DNA from: Chytriomyces cf. hyalinus JEL632
Taxonomy: Eukaryota; Chytridiomycota; Chytridiomycetes; Chytridiales; Chytriomycetaceae
Length of the DNA: 36,383 bases
Reading direction: 5' to 3'
Assembly: GCA_025435555.1 (NCBI GenBank)
Contig: JAIWWG010000166.1
Location: 1 to 36,383, forward strand
Below the pieces are notes generated by a model. The model was given only the letters and a program-made list of their open reading frames with translations. It had not been told where the DNA came from and did not search any database. Below, piece by piece: positions 9,761 through 21,800 of the stretch. Positions within the stretch are counted from its first letter, which is position 1, and every line of letters begins with the position of its first letter. Position numbers and translations under genes: made by a program.

Positions 9761-10588
9761 TCATTCTCCAATAACGACAATTTGCACGCTCAGCTGGGAT
9801 AAAGTTGAAGAACGGATGGAAATCTGATGCTCTCCAGTCTCCTTAATTCTGCCTCCCTCAATGACAACATCAGCCTTGTCCACAGAAATGCCATGAGTAT
9901 CCCGCAGTAATGCAACGATATCATCTGGAGACACGGAACCAAACGTGCGTCTGCCCTTTGGATCAATCAAGGGGCGTTTGAATTGCAGTGAGACAATCTG
10001 GCTGAGCGCTGTGGCGCCTTCGAGTTTCGCTGCGGCTTTCTTTGATTGTAAAGGGTTTGCGATGGATGCTTGGGATACGGTTGCCGGGTTGAAGAATGCA
10101 GGCAACACCTGTTGAAATCAAAAAAAGGCAAAACGGGGAAATATCGTTTTTTTTCGACGACATCGTGCGGTTCAGAGATTCGATGAGTTTGCAGGTAGGT
10201 AGAAGAAAGAAGGGAGAGGGAAGATGAAAATAGACACGCACAGTTTGAATCGCATCTTTGCCGAGATCGTCTTTTCGCTGCCAATTGGTGGGAAGGATGG
10301 GCTTTCCCTTCAGCTTTGGCACATAGTATGCCAGCTTGAATGGAACGAGATAGTTTCGAGCGAGACCCACTGCGAGATTTGAGAAAGATGGATGAGAGAT
10401 CCCGTGAGTGGGTTGGGCATTCCTTTGTTCTTACGTGAGGCTTGCACGATTTCGCCTGTAGTGTGATGGGGGAGACGAAGTTAAATGCTGTGTAAACATG
10501 TATAGCGGATGGCTGTTTCACCTTTCAGCCCGAGACCTGGCACGTTCTGATGCAGCAAAACATGGATGTCAGGTTTTCTGAACGGCAT
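9761..10588 (-). CDS. MRPL9: Mitochondrial large-subunit ribosomal protein bL9m
   Basis: Four exons on the minus strand, 10588-10522, 10455-10435 (21 nt), 10369-10242 and 10108-9761, give 187 residues. The N-terminal RNA-binding part carries the L9 signature: a VPGLGLKGEIV segment followed by GLARNYLVPFKLA. The C-terminal domain contains RRTFGSVSPDDIVALL and GISVDKADVVIEGGRIKETGEH, matching the bacterial L9 C-terminal domain. The tryptophan- and lysine-bearing stretch between them follows the mitochondrial form. No long cleavable presequence is seen, only the short MPFRKPD start. It is convergent with malate dehydrogenase and shares a 65-bp divergent spacer with TAF7. Confidence 0.88.
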
Positions 10589-10653
10589 ATTTTCTATTGT
10601 AAAATTCAACCCAAGCCAAAAAGTAAAAACACATTCCACTTGCAAAACAGGAG
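10589..10653. promoter_or_regulatory. Compact divergent promoter, bL9m and TAF7
   Basis: Only 65 bp lie between the two start codons. The spacer is A-rich with no TATA box. Either the core promoters overlap or transcription starts inside the neighbouring coding sequence. Confidence 0.4.
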
Positions 10654-12117
10654 ATGTCGAATGCGCCCAATGGCAAAGTGAAGCTCAAACGCGAGTCGGA
10701 CAAGTCAACCGAAGTCCTGCCGCCCGTGGAGGAGCAACTGATTCTGCGGGTGGGAGATCCGCAGCTGGCGGCGACGCTGAAACAGATTGTAAAGGACCGG
10801 GAAGCTTTGGACGATCTATCGCTCGTCTTCAATGGTGTTGTTGTGCCAATCTTTTTGATATTCGAATTCAGCTCACGGGATATGCCAGATCCACGGAAGG
10901 GGGCTCTGCGGTGGAAAGATGCCCTGTATCCACTGACGCTCGTCGACCTGCCATGTATCATTGAATCGCACAAAACATGGGATAACCGCCAATTATACAA
11001 AATAGCCGATATATCTCAAGTACACTCACTTTTGTTTTATTTTTTTGTTGGGTTGCTGACTGTTACCAAAAAGATGCTCGTGGTGGAATCGAAAAACTCA
11101 TCGCACGCGTACGTTCCCCGCGAAAAGGCGGACGAATTCGTTTGGCCGCATGGAATCTCTGCGCCGCTGTTGCATGTGCGGAAACGCCGATTCAGGAAAC
11201 GGATTTCCAAACGGGTAAAAAACAAAATGACAACTTTGTTCTTTTGTGTGTGCAAACTCATATGGCATTTTGCAGGCGATTGAAAATGTTGAGAGAGAGG
11301 TGGAACGGTTGCTGCAAGCGGATGAAGAAGCGGAAGATGTAACTTATGGTGCGCGCGCCCTTCGAAACATATCAACTTCAATTTTCTGATGCACAACTAT
11401 GCAAATTCCCCAGAGGAAGTTATAGAAACGCAAGATGAAGTTGGAAATGCAGAAAACAACGGCGAAGACGGTCAAGATGAGGAACGAGTCGTTGATGATG
11501 AAGGATTCGATTCAGACGACCTTGTGGCTGCGATCGAAGATGAGCTTGATGAGGATGGGAATGAAGGTATGCGAAAATCTAATCTGGAAAACCGCGCTTA
11601 CGTCTTCATTGTTTCAATCAGATGGTGGGGATGACGAGGAAATGGAAGAGGAGGATGATGACGAGGCCCTTGAGGAGGAAGAAAAGCCAGGTTTGGACAT
11701 TATAGTCAAGAGCGACGCAATTGTAGTAACTGTTCTGTTCTATTTCAGCTGGTGGTGCCTCTGACGATGAAGGATCAGATGATGAAGGTGATTACGCGTT
11801 TATCAACTGGAGTTTTGAAAGCTGTCTCAACTTGAATTTGCATCACTTGACCCAGATGAAGGAGAAGACGAAGAGATGCGCGAGTTGAAAGAGGAAATTG
11901 CCGAACTGGAGGAAACAATAGCAGAAAAGCATCAGAACCTACAAGAGCAAACCAACCCCATCATGCGGGTGAGACGAGCTGTTTTAGCATTGCATTTCCA
12001 TTCCCCTAACGCGACTCCCTTTGTTTTCAAAAGAATCGTTTCGAAATGATTGTACGGAAACTCAATGAGGAACTCTCAAAAAAGAAGGCTGCTTTAGCTG
12101 CGCTATTTCCTTCTTGA
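10654..12117 (+). CDS. TAF7: TFIID subunit TAF7 (TAFII55 family)
   Basis: Nine exons (10654-10834, 10889-11019, 11074-11214, 11276-11348, 11414-11566, 11622-11690, 11749-11787, 11856-11968, 12034-12117) give 327 residues. The TAFII55 core is clear: EEQLILRV, LVDLPCIIESHKTWDN, LYKIADISQMLVVE, FVWPHGISAPLLHVRKRRFRK, then VEREVERLL. After it comes a strongly acidic Asp/Glu tract and a C-terminal coiled coil ending NRFEMIVRKLNEEL. TAF7 binds TAF1 in TFIID and restrains its activity until transcription starts. The first two introns are each exactly 54 nt without stop codons, so the frame reads through them. They are called because removing them restores family spacing (VFN-DPRKGALRW and ISQ-MLVVE). 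Confidence 0.88.
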
Positions 12118-12213
12118 TCCTTGCACCCCATTTTTTGTCCCAATTTTTCTGATGTTAATATAAGCATGATTTTGTTCGCACAGTTGTTCTACTATTTCCC
12201 CCTATGCTTTCCG

Positions 12214-12219
12214 TTTATT
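12214..12219 (-). terminator. Poly(A) signal AATAAA on the minus strand after the CaMKK-type gene
   Basis: The hexamer lies 5 bp beyond the stop codon at 12225-12227, inside the 107-bp convergent spacer with TAF7. Confidence 0.35.
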
Positions 12220-12224
12220 TCAGC

Positions 12225-14441
12225 TCATTGCGCAGTGCTTTTTGAAGTGGCCAATGAATCAATCGTCTTGTCGATATCCATAACGTCGCCGACAGTTTCC
12301 CCAGGTGCCGTTTTAATACCACCGCTGCTGGCACTGGACCCTTCCATCCCATTCCCAGTGCTAACACTGCGCGACATGCCACTCAAACTCAACAACGAGC
12401 CAACAAGCGAGGACGCCTGACCCACAAAACTCTCCCTGGACAGACTTCTCTGTGAAGTAGTCAAACTTCCAGCCAACTGCGAAGATGAAGATACGCTTCC
12501 AGCCAATTCATCTTTAGACCCAGCTCGACTTCCTGTGGGTGTGAGCCGAGTCTTGAATTTTTGGACGGCACGCATTACGGTCCAAACGGGGTTGAATGTG
12601 GATACGGCGGCTGCCATATCTTCCGATGTGATTTCTGTGACCATTTTGCGGCAGTTTTCTGATTTGGATGGGAGGAGTGGTTCTTTGCCGTTTACAGTAA
12701 GCCATGGGTGATTCTGAGACACACGCGCGCAATCACGGTGGTGGATGATATTTTGTTAGCCAAATATTTCTGTTTTTGATTGCAGCGTCGTGGTAAATAC
12801 CCGAATCTTATCGACTGTGATGCGGGTTGTCGGGTTCTTGTCCAAGCTGCAGTCATAAGAAAAATGAGCCTCCAAATTTGAGACACGAATCCGAAAACGT
12901 AAACGGCTTACAGATGGCTTAGTAGATCTGCCAGTTCAGGGGACATTGTTGGGCTGCTAAGATCAGGGCTGTCACGTGGAGAATGTTCAGTTTCAACCAA
13001 TCCTGGAAAAACGCACGAATCCGAAATACCTCGAATTCTTGACTTCTTCGTACAAGTTGATGATGGAATTTCCCGTGAAAGGCAAGCGGCCCATGACCAG
13101 GCAATACAGAGTGACCTGCATTGATGTTTTACAAACACAGCTTTTGCAGCAACAAACTCTCCCACACATACCCCAATTGCCCAGACATCCACAGCTCGAG
13201 CCGAAATATTTCCATGATTCGGCATGCAGAGTTCGGGTGAAAAGAATGCGGGTGAACCTTCTGATTTGTTCGACTTGTCATTCCCTTGCGTCCCAAAAAT
13301 TTCGGACACTCCAAAATCTACAACTTTGAGAATATTGTCTTTCGAAACAAGAAGATTATCGGGCTGGTGTGTTGTTATTGCTGCGGATTAGTTTGTGTTG
13401 GGATGAGACAGTATTTTCGTGACGGGGACCTTAATATCTGGATATTGGGAGGGAAAGGGAGTCAGCTTTGATGAAATCATTTGTGCTTTGCAATAAATGC
13501 ATACCTCTATGCGCAATGTCGTGCTCATGCACTTTAGGAGAGATGAACACTGGTGAGGTAAAATCCATAAAATAGCGAGATATAACTCACGGTATTCTAT
13601 TGCCAAAATAATTTGGCGAAAGTAGAACCGAGCTTTTTCTTCGGGAAATGGTTCGGCTGTTGTGTCCAGGCCAATGTCCATGATGACACCCTTTTCCATC
13701 AGTTCATAGACCATATAGATAATTTCCTGTGCAACGATTGTGCGAAATCGGATTCGAAAACGCAGGAAAGCGAGTCAGACTTGGCGCATCAGAGAAGTCG
13801 TGACAACAGCCCGTCTATATCCAAAAATTGAAACATGCCTGCGAAGGGTCGTGCAAGACTTCGTACAAGCGAACGATATTCGGATGCTGGAGTTTCTTCA
13901 TGATGGCGATTTCACCGCGAACAAGGTCGATGGGGTCCTGCTTTGGCGTGTCCTGCACGATTGGTGGTGTTGTAATGGGTGGGGTCGAGCCGGGAGGTGG
14001 TCTCCGCCCAACGGCCCCTCGAAAGACACCGCCACCGCGCATGGGCATTCCACCGGTACCGTTTCCTGGTTTGAAGCTTGCGAGTGCTTTGGTGCGTCTT
14101 AATTTCTTTGCGTCCATTTCTTTGATGGCCACAGTGCGGTTCGCAACAATATCCGTTGCCTGGAAAGGGGTTGGCATTGAGTTGGGTCCATGGAGTTGAC
14201 GTCGACTAAATCCTCCGTGTATGTCTTATCTAAGCCACTGGAGTCTCACCTCATGGACTGTTCCGAACGAGCCCCTCCCAAGCACCTTCCCAAGCACAAA
14301 CTGACCGTTGAGCATGGCTCCGGTCACGTTGGCCTCTCGCGTCTCCTTCACGTTCACGTCGAGAGTAAGCGTGGAGACATGTGGCGGCGATGACAGCATT
14401 GACGGTGACTGCAGCGGAGATGTCGGCGTCGGACTGCTCAT
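12225..14441 (-). CDS. CAMKK: CaMKK/SNF1-activating-type serine/threonine kinase
   Basis: Ten exons on the minus strand (14441-14250, 14159-13839, 13726-13591, 13531-13505, 13437-13430, 13363-13172, 13115-13030, 12968-12912, 12846-12801, 12713-12225) give 517 residues. Kinase landmarks: glycine loop LGRGSFGTVHE (54-64), VAIK lysine 77, HRDIKPDN with D226, DFG 244-246, activation segment GSPAFFSPEL and LLDKNPTTRIT. Between the VAIK lysine and helix C is a Gly/Arg/Pro-rich insert (GRRPPPGSTPP), the RP insert typical of CaMKK, which points to kinases that phosphorylate SNF1/AMPK, PKA-like or CaMKI targets. The C-terminal 120 residues are Ser-rich and probably disordered. Exon 5 is only 8 nt, and the intron after exon 2 begins with GC. 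The acceptor at 12969 could alternatively lie 15 nt further on. Confidence 0.85.
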
Positions 14442-14493
14442 TTTGTGATGATCTATTGTGATCTTGAAAAAAAGAGTTGAGTGGGTGGATATT

Positions 14494-14499
14494 TTTATT
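14494..14499 (-). terminator. Poly(A) signal AATAAA on the minus strand
   Basis: The hexamer lies 6 bp past the stop of the small gene at 14506-15043. No equivalent signal was noticed between that gene and the overlapping upstream gene. Confidence 0.35.
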
Positions 14500-14505
14500 C
14501 AGGGT

Positions 14506-15043
14506 TCACAGGGCGAACAAATCCGAAGCTGTGTTCAACAGCTTTTTGTTTTCCTCCTCCAAACCATGAATTTCAGCCTCTAGGCGGCGGATATCCTCAA
14601 CGGTTGTTTTCGATTCAAACTTCTCCTTCGGCGCTGCTGCGTTAATGAGCTGTCAGCTTCAGTTGCGAGTTGACAGATCGGGGATTTCTCTTACCGAGCG
14701 GACCGGGAGTCAACAACTCTTGCATCAAATCGTGGTTTCGCTTGTACCGCGCCAGGCAGACAAGAGTTGGAATAGATTGATCTTCGAAACCTGGCGTGAC
14801 GGTGTTAATTCGCCGCAAGCAACTCTTGCACACAAACAGATATTACCCCAGTATTCTCCATCATCGGATTTCTACAAACCCGCCAAGAGAGAGAGAGACT
14901 TGGGTGAGATGACGTCCGCCTTTAAACCCACAAAAGATATACAGCAAATGGAGAGGACGCCATACCTTTTGCTTTTTGGACACGTGATCGCTACCTTTCG
15001 CATTCGATGTTTTTGAGGAATCTGTTTTGACTTTCGCAGTCAT
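14506..15043 (-). CDS. Small protein with C-terminal coiled coil, unassigned
   Basis: Four exons on the minus strand, 15043-14966, 14871-14847, 14790-14695 and 14636-14506, give 109 residues. The N-terminus is Lys/Ser-rich (MTAKVKTDSSKTSNAKG). A central block reads KSDDGEYWGFEDQSIPTL, then LARYKRNHDLMQELLTPGPL. The C-terminus is a heptad-like coiled coil (VEDIRRLEAEIHGLEEENKKL). The last acceptor is a GCAGCAG tandem, which could add or drop one residue. The basic head and coiled coil would suit a nuclear complex subunit, but I do not recognise the family. Its ATG overlaps the TGA of the gene upstream (ATGA at 15040-15043). The reading frame and splice sites are consistent, although the start could lie elsewhere. 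Confidence 0.6.
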
Positions 15044-15613
15044 GTTTTCAGTGGAGATGTAATGCACAAGATGAATGAGAGGAGCCGTTGAGAGAGAGTA
15101 TCGCTTGCGTACACTGCAGAAAACGTGGATAAAATAGTGAGTGTGGTTGCTCCAAACATGAAGGCACAAACCAGGCCTTGAATTCGGAAGCTGATGAAAC
15201 CAGCGAATAAAAATAAATAACACCGTCGGTTACGAAAACATACACTGCAGCGTCTTTCGAAGCCATACGCGTCCATTCATTCAGTCTTGATCCGTCCGGC
15301 ATCGGATGCGGCGTCACCGTCTCCTGGTCCGTCCAAGCCCATCCATCATCCCCAAGACCTTGCGCCGGCTCTCCCGAATCGATGCGAGCAATGAAGGCTG
15401 TTCCGCCCAAAGGCCGTTCGACTTGACGCTGCTCAAATGCGCTGGTTGGGCGTTTAGTTGGGGCAATTGGCCAAGTATACACGGCACATACTCCAGCATG
15501 CTTCCATTTCCGCTTGCGTTTGCTGAAGCTCTGAGAACCGTTCGTACTTTGTCAAGTGGAAGCTGCTCTGGAATGGCAGGGATGTTTGTGTTCTTGGCCA
15601 CGAACCAGCTCAT
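15040..15613 (-). CDS. Small protein with one C-terminal membrane helix, unassigned
   Basis: The preferred model has exons 15613-15548, 15500-15244 and 15190-15040, giving 157 residues. The soluble part contains RPLGGTAFIARIDSGEP and a Trp/Pro/Asp-rich stretch (DDGWAWTDQETVTPHPMPDG, RLNEWTRM). A hydrophobic helix (LVCAFMFGATTLTILSTFSAVYA) follows near the C-terminus. The second intron (GTATGT to ATCAG, 52 bp) is well supported. The first (GTACGA to GGAAG, 47 bp) is weak, so the N-terminus is uncertain. A competing acceptor, TTTTCTGCAG near 15124, would skip the membrane helix. Function unknown. Its stop overlaps the next gene's start codon. Confidence 0.45.
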
Positions 15614-15851
15614 GGTGTTTATTTATAAATATTTATGAGAAAAATATAATCTGAACGTGAGGTCAACCCCTGCTTGGAAGATGAATGGAGCAGCCACTGA
15701 GTCTGGTTGCACATCTGGATGCAGGCAAAGAAGACGCAGCCAAGCTGGCAGAACATGTGCAAACCCTGCTTTTTTAAGCATATTTACGGATTCATGTAAA
15801 TATTTAAGTAAATAAAAACTTTAACAACGCAAGCATAAATACACATTCGAG
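15614..15851. promoter_or_regulatory. Divergent promoter region of TOR and the small membrane-protein gene
   Basis: The 238-bp spacer has AT-rich stretches on both sides (TTTATAAATATTTAT near 15620 and TAAATATTTAAGTAAATAAA near 15800) that could serve as core promoter elements for the two directions. No specific factor site is recognised. Confidence 0.35.
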
Positions 15852-18800
15852 ATGCCCACTCAGCAGCTGCCCACGAATGTGGTAACAGCAGGCATAGCGG
15901 GTATTCCTGGAAGCGCGCCGGGATCGCCGGCACTCTCTTCGAGCGGGTCGCTGGCACTGTCTGCCGCGTCGACAGCACACGCCGCTTCCGCCGTTGCGCC
16001 ACAGACTGGGCTTGTGTCGCCGCAGTCGCCGTCAAAGTTGCCGCCTGTTTCAATGTCCATCGAAGCGCGTTTTTCAGCCGTTCGCGCAGCCCGCTCCGAC
16101 CATGAGCGACTTGCCCTTGCACGTTCCATCAGCGACCATGTGAGTACTCGATTCTTGTTGATTATTGCGATTCTTGCCGTGATGATTGCGTCAATTCTGC
16201 CTCAACGATTCTGAATATGCGTCCAACTGTTTTATATTTTCCCTCTCGCAGGTTGCTGCCCACGCCCGAGAAGTTTCGGGCGAACCCTTCGCAAAATTTA
16301 TGCAACTGGAGGTCAACAAGCGAATCTTTGAACTTATCCATTCGAACGATGTCTTCCACAAAATGGCCGGGATTCATATCATTGGTGGGGGCACCATCAG
16401 TTCAATGCGAAACGATTCTAATCGTTGTCCCATGCAGACTGTCTCATCGATTTCCACGGCGAAGAAAATACCACAAAAATCACACGTTTTGCGAACTACC
16501 TGCGTATAGTTTTGCCTGGAACGGACCCGCAAATTTCTATTCTCGCATCGAAAGCTCTAGGTTCGCCCATTGATGATTTGTCCTTGTCTTTTGGCAGAGC
16601 CAATGTGACACCCGCTTTTCTTATAGGTCGCTTAGCGCAGCCTGGTGGCACACTCGCTGCAGAATTCGTTGAATTTGAGGTTAAGCGAGCTCTGGAATGG
16701 CTTCAAGGAGATCGAAACGAATCAAGACGATACGCGGCAGTTCTTGTGCTGAAAGAACTGTCGCTCAGTTCTCCCACTTTAATCTTTTCGTTTGTTCCGC
16801 AAATTCTGGAACTCGTTTGGACTGCTCTTCGCGATCCCAAGGTTTGTTTCTGGCATAAGTTTTTTTGCCAATCGCTGTCTTTTCAATTGCAATTTGGCAG
16901 GTCATTATCCGAGAAAGTGGGGCTGAAGTTTTGCGCGTCAGTCTCCAGCTTCTTCAGCAGCGCGATACTATTTTGCGCGAAAGCTGGTTCAAAAAAATTT
17001 ACGCCGATGCCGAAGGAGGTATCAATAAGACGCTCAATCCAGACTCACTACATGGGTCCCTACTTGTATATCGAGAGCTTTTAGAGCATACGGGGAAGGT
17101 TAGACGGATTTTGATCGCTTTATCTGCCATTTCTAATACGGTTGTTTTTGTTCTGCAGTTTATGATTCAGAACTACACGCAAACATCTGAGGCAATCATT
17201 GGCTTGCGCGAGCACTCGAACCGGCTAATTCGAAGGACTGTAATTCAACTATTCCCAGTCCTCGCAACGTTCAATACACAAAAGTTTGTCGACACGCACC
17301 TAAAGGAGTGTGTGGAATATCTCGTTGGCGAACTCAAAAAAGATAAAGTGGTGGGTTCAGATTCTGCGGGTGATCGTAAATCAGGTAACTTGCCTCTCAG
17401 ACGGGTCGAGTTATAAAAGCCTTGCGCTTACTTTCGAATTTTTTTTGTGCTCAGTTTTCCTGGCCATCGGAAGTATTGCAAATGCAGTCGGTCACCAAAT
17501 TATACCCTACTTGGAAAGCATATTTTTTGTCATTCGCGAGAACTTGGTGAAAGCGTGAGTGTTATCTCGTTGTTTCGTTCAGGTCACCCTTCTGTTATGA
17601 AGTGATGGACCACTTACTTGATCGTTCTTTCGATAAATACGCGCAGTCGAAAAAGACCTGCCGATGCCGCATGCGTGTTTCAATGCCTGAGCATGCTGGC
17701 TATGGCAGTCAATACGGAAGATATGAAAGAACGCATCGAAAACGTTCTTCATTTGATGTTTGCCACTGGACTCTCTGAGCAATTGAAGTACACCCTTCAA
17801 GATATATGTCTGCATCTTGACATTGAAGATTTAGCACTGAGAATCAAAGGTTCTTGCATTTATCGTGTTGACGCGAGTTACTTATTGACCCGTTTCTGCG
17901 TTTATTAGAACGGTTTTTGAATATGCTCTCCATGATCCTTTGCGGTGAGCCATACAGACATCCAGGAGCGCCTGGACGGTTAATACCAGCCACTTTTAAA
18001 GATCTCCAGCAGAATGTAAAACTTGCTATTTTGGTTTGCGTGCACACTACTTTGCTCACCTCTTGACTGCGAAATTACAGGCTGCTGAAACAACGACCAT
18101 TGACACTGTTATTCTGGCGCTTCATTGCTTGGGAAGTTTTTCATTTAGCGGTAACGTACTAACACATGCACCAGTTGACTTGCCCACTCATGTATATCGT
18201 GAATCAACAGGAATGATGTTGCGAGAAATTATTCGATCGTGTGCCGTGGCTTATTTGGATGATGACCACCCTGGAGTGAGAAAAGCTGCGGCTATTACAA
18301 CATGCAAACTACTATGCGTTGATCCTGTCAATTACCAAGTGAGTGTTTGAGCAATTTTTTTTTCTTTCGTTGCATCATGCATCCTCGGCTTATGCACTTG
18401 ACCCAGACAAGCAATCTGTCCATGAGAATAAGTGGCGAAATTCTGGAAAAGCTCTTGATCGTTGCCATAACGGATCCTGGTTTCTGAAACTGTTTCTTTT
18501 TTTTCAACGCGTTTTGAATTAATTTTTTCCCGTTCTGGTCTTCAGATGCATCGATACGGCAAACCGTATTGTCGCTGTTTGATATTCATTTCGACCATCA
18601 TTTAGCCCAAGCGGCAAACATTCGCTCCATATTTCTCGCTTTGAACGACGAAGTATTTGCGATTCGCGAAATTGCCATTTCTATTCTTGGCCGATTGACG
18701 CTTCACAATCCTGCTTACGTGCTACCGCCGTTGAGAAAGATACTGATCCGACTCTTGACTGAGCTGCAGCACACGAACATCAGGTGACTTGCTCAAAAGA

Positions 18801-21800
18801 TGTTTGATCAAATTCACTTCTAAATTACTCGATGTTCAGTCTGCAGAAGGAGGAATGTGTCAAGCTTTTGTGTGCGCTAATTGTGGCTGCGCAAAGACTT
18901 GTGAAACCGTATGTCAGCTCGATCATGAAAGTCATCCTCCCCAAGACGAGAGACGTCATTCCAACAATTTCAGCCACTTCCATTGCTGCGATCGGTGAAT
19001 TGTCTCGCGCCGCGTGCGAAGACATGCTTCCGTATTTTGATCAAGTTATGCCAATCATCATTGAGACACTTCAAGATCAGAGCAGCGCGGTGAAAAGAGA
19101 AGCTGCTGTACGAACTTTAGGACAAATGAGCAGTCACACTGGCGCAGTCATCACTCCTTACCTCGAGTATTCAAATCTGCTTGACATTTTGATTGGAGTC
19201 TTGAAGAGTGAAGAAATCAAAAGTATTCGCCTGGAAACTGTGAAAGTTATGGGCATTTTGGGGGCTTTGGATCCTTATCGGCACAAGGTTTTTCAGTCTT
19301 TCACTATTTGCTTGTACTATGACTTATAACCGCTTGATATTAGATTGTCTCAATGCCCGAGAGCGCAAACGCTGTTGACAATGACATTTCATCGCTGCCA
19401 AGCCCGTCATCGGATGAATATTACCCAACAGTGGTCATCACTGCGCTTACGAAAATTTTGCGGGACACCTCACTCAGCGTGCATCACACTGCAGTGGTTC
19501 AAGCTGTGATGTACATGTTCGAAACGCAGGGTCTCAAGTTTGTGTCCTTTTTGTCGAAGGTACGGGGATTTTTGAAAGAGTTCTCGAATGGTTCATTTGA
19601 AACAGAAGCAAAATAGATTATTCCAGCACTCCTGACGATGATGCGATCGTGCCCTTCAAACATGCTCGAATATCATTTTACGAAATTGGCCGATTTGGTG
19701 ACCATAGTCAAACAACACATTCGAACATATTTGCCGGATATTTTTGCACTCATCAATGAATTCTGGAGCTCTCAAGCGAACCTTCAAATCATGATTCTGT
19801 CCTTGATTGAGGCCATTGCTCTTGCCCTGGACTCTGAATTCAAAGTCCACCTCCCCGCATTACTACCGCAAATTCTGCAGATTTTCGAAGTGGACGTAAG
19901 CGAATCAAAGCAGCTGACGCGAAAAGCACTGCACGCTTTTGTTATTTTCGGAGCCACGCTCGAAGAGTATCTTTACCTCGTTGTCCCAGTTGTTGTCCGT
20001 TTGTTTGAGAGACAAGATGTTCCACTCAGTCTGCGAAAGTATTCGATTGAAGCTGCTGCGCAATTATCTCGGCGAATCGAGTTTGAAGACATTTCATCCA
20101 AAATTGTGCCTCCGTTACTGCGCATCTTAAATGGAAACTTGAAGGATTTGAAGGTGGCTGCGATGGAAACGATCTTTGTGTTGGCTTGTCAGATGAAGCA
20201 GGATTTTGTTCTCTTTATTCTGCCGATCCAGCAGGTACGCCCCGTTCGGCTTTTTGGGACTTCACAACTAATTTTGCCGTCTTTATCTGCTGAAACAGAT
20301 CATGCAAAAAAAGAGCATCACCCATCCCAAGTATGAGGCCGTTGCATCAAAACTTTTGAAAAAGGAACCGATTCCAGATGAATTACTTGTTGTGGACGAT
20401 GACTCGGCCGCCGCAAACACTGAAGAGCAGTCAACAGAAGCCGCATCTCAAAAGGTGCACGTGAATCAGCAGCAACTGAGAAAAGCGTGGGACACAACGC
20501 AGAGATCCACAAAGGAAGACTGGGTGGAATGGATGCGGCGCTTCAGTGTTGAATTGCTGAAGGAGTCCCCCTCACACTCGCTTCGCTCGTGTGCAAGTCT
20601 TGCAGCAGTGTACAACCCACTAGCGCGTGACTTGTTCAACGCTGGATTCGTATCATGTTGGTCGGAGCTTGCTGACGAAACGAAAGATGACCTTGTCGTT
20701 GCGCTCGAAGCAGCGCTGGGTGCGACAAACATTTCACCCGAAATCACGCAGACTCTCCTCAACCTTGCAGAGTTTATGGAGCATGATGATAAGGCGCTTC
20801 CGATTGATATCAGGACGCTTGGGATATTTGCGGGCCGCTGTCATGCATGGGCGAAAGCGCTGCATTACAAGGAGTTGGAGTTTTTGCAAGATCCACTTCC
20901 GGATACCATTGAAAGTTTGATTAGTATCAATAATCAGCTGCAGCAGCCAGATTCGGCGATTGGTATTCTTAAGCATGCGCAGGAGTCTCAAAGTAAGTCT
21001 TTTTCGGTCTGTGTTTCTTGCTTCTAATGGAAACCTATTTTTTCTAAAAGACATTGAACTTGTTTCGACTTGGTATGAAAAACTGAATCGATGGGACGAT
21101 GCACTGGCTGGTTATGAGCGAAAACAGGCGGAAAACCCAAAATCTGTCGAAGCACTATTTGGACGGATGCGGTGTCTCCAAAACCTTGGAGAATGGAACA
21201 AACTCTCTGATTTATCCAAAGAACGCTGGTCTGAGGAAAAAGATGATGTGAAACGGATCATGGCGCCTTTGGCAGCAGCAGCAGCGTGGAGCACCAGTTC
21301 CTGGCCATTCATGCAAGGCTGCGTCGACATGATTAAGACTGAATCTCCAGATGGCGCTTTCTTCCGCTCTGTGATGGCTTGCCATAATAAGCGGTTTGAT
21401 GTTGCTGCGACGTATATAGATAAGGCGAGAGAATTGCTTGATACGGAACTGATGGCACTTGTTGGAGAGAGTTATAGCCGTGCTTACCCGTACGTATCCT
21501 TGTTTGTCGATTCGTTTTCGCTGCTGCCAATTCTAAAGTTTTTGTTTTCAGAGTTGTTGTTCGGATTCAGATGCTGGCTGAGTTGGATGAAGTGATCATG
21601 TATAAAAACTTTGAAAAGTTTCCTGAACTGCAAGCTCCCATTCGAAGGACATGGATGACGCGGTACCTTTTTTGTTAAGTTCATTCAGTTTTTAAGCTTT
21701 AATTGACCCTGGAATTTTGCTAGATTGAAAGGATGCCAAAAGTCAGTCGACGTTTGGCTGCGAATTCTGCGCGTCAGGGCGCTTGTTCTGTCCCCGGAGG

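Noticed and set aside
13003-13029. 27-nt intron (GTATTTCGG...TTTCCAG) in the CaMKK-type gene
   Set aside because: Too short for this genome, and it leads straight into a TGA. Extending to the next acceptor (12969-12971) gives a 61-nt intron and a correct frame into SPELADLLSHL.
20627-20920. Extra frames inside the TOR gene on both strands
   Set aside because: All are shadows of the 34-exon TOR model, whose phases close exactly and which follows the family sequence throughout.
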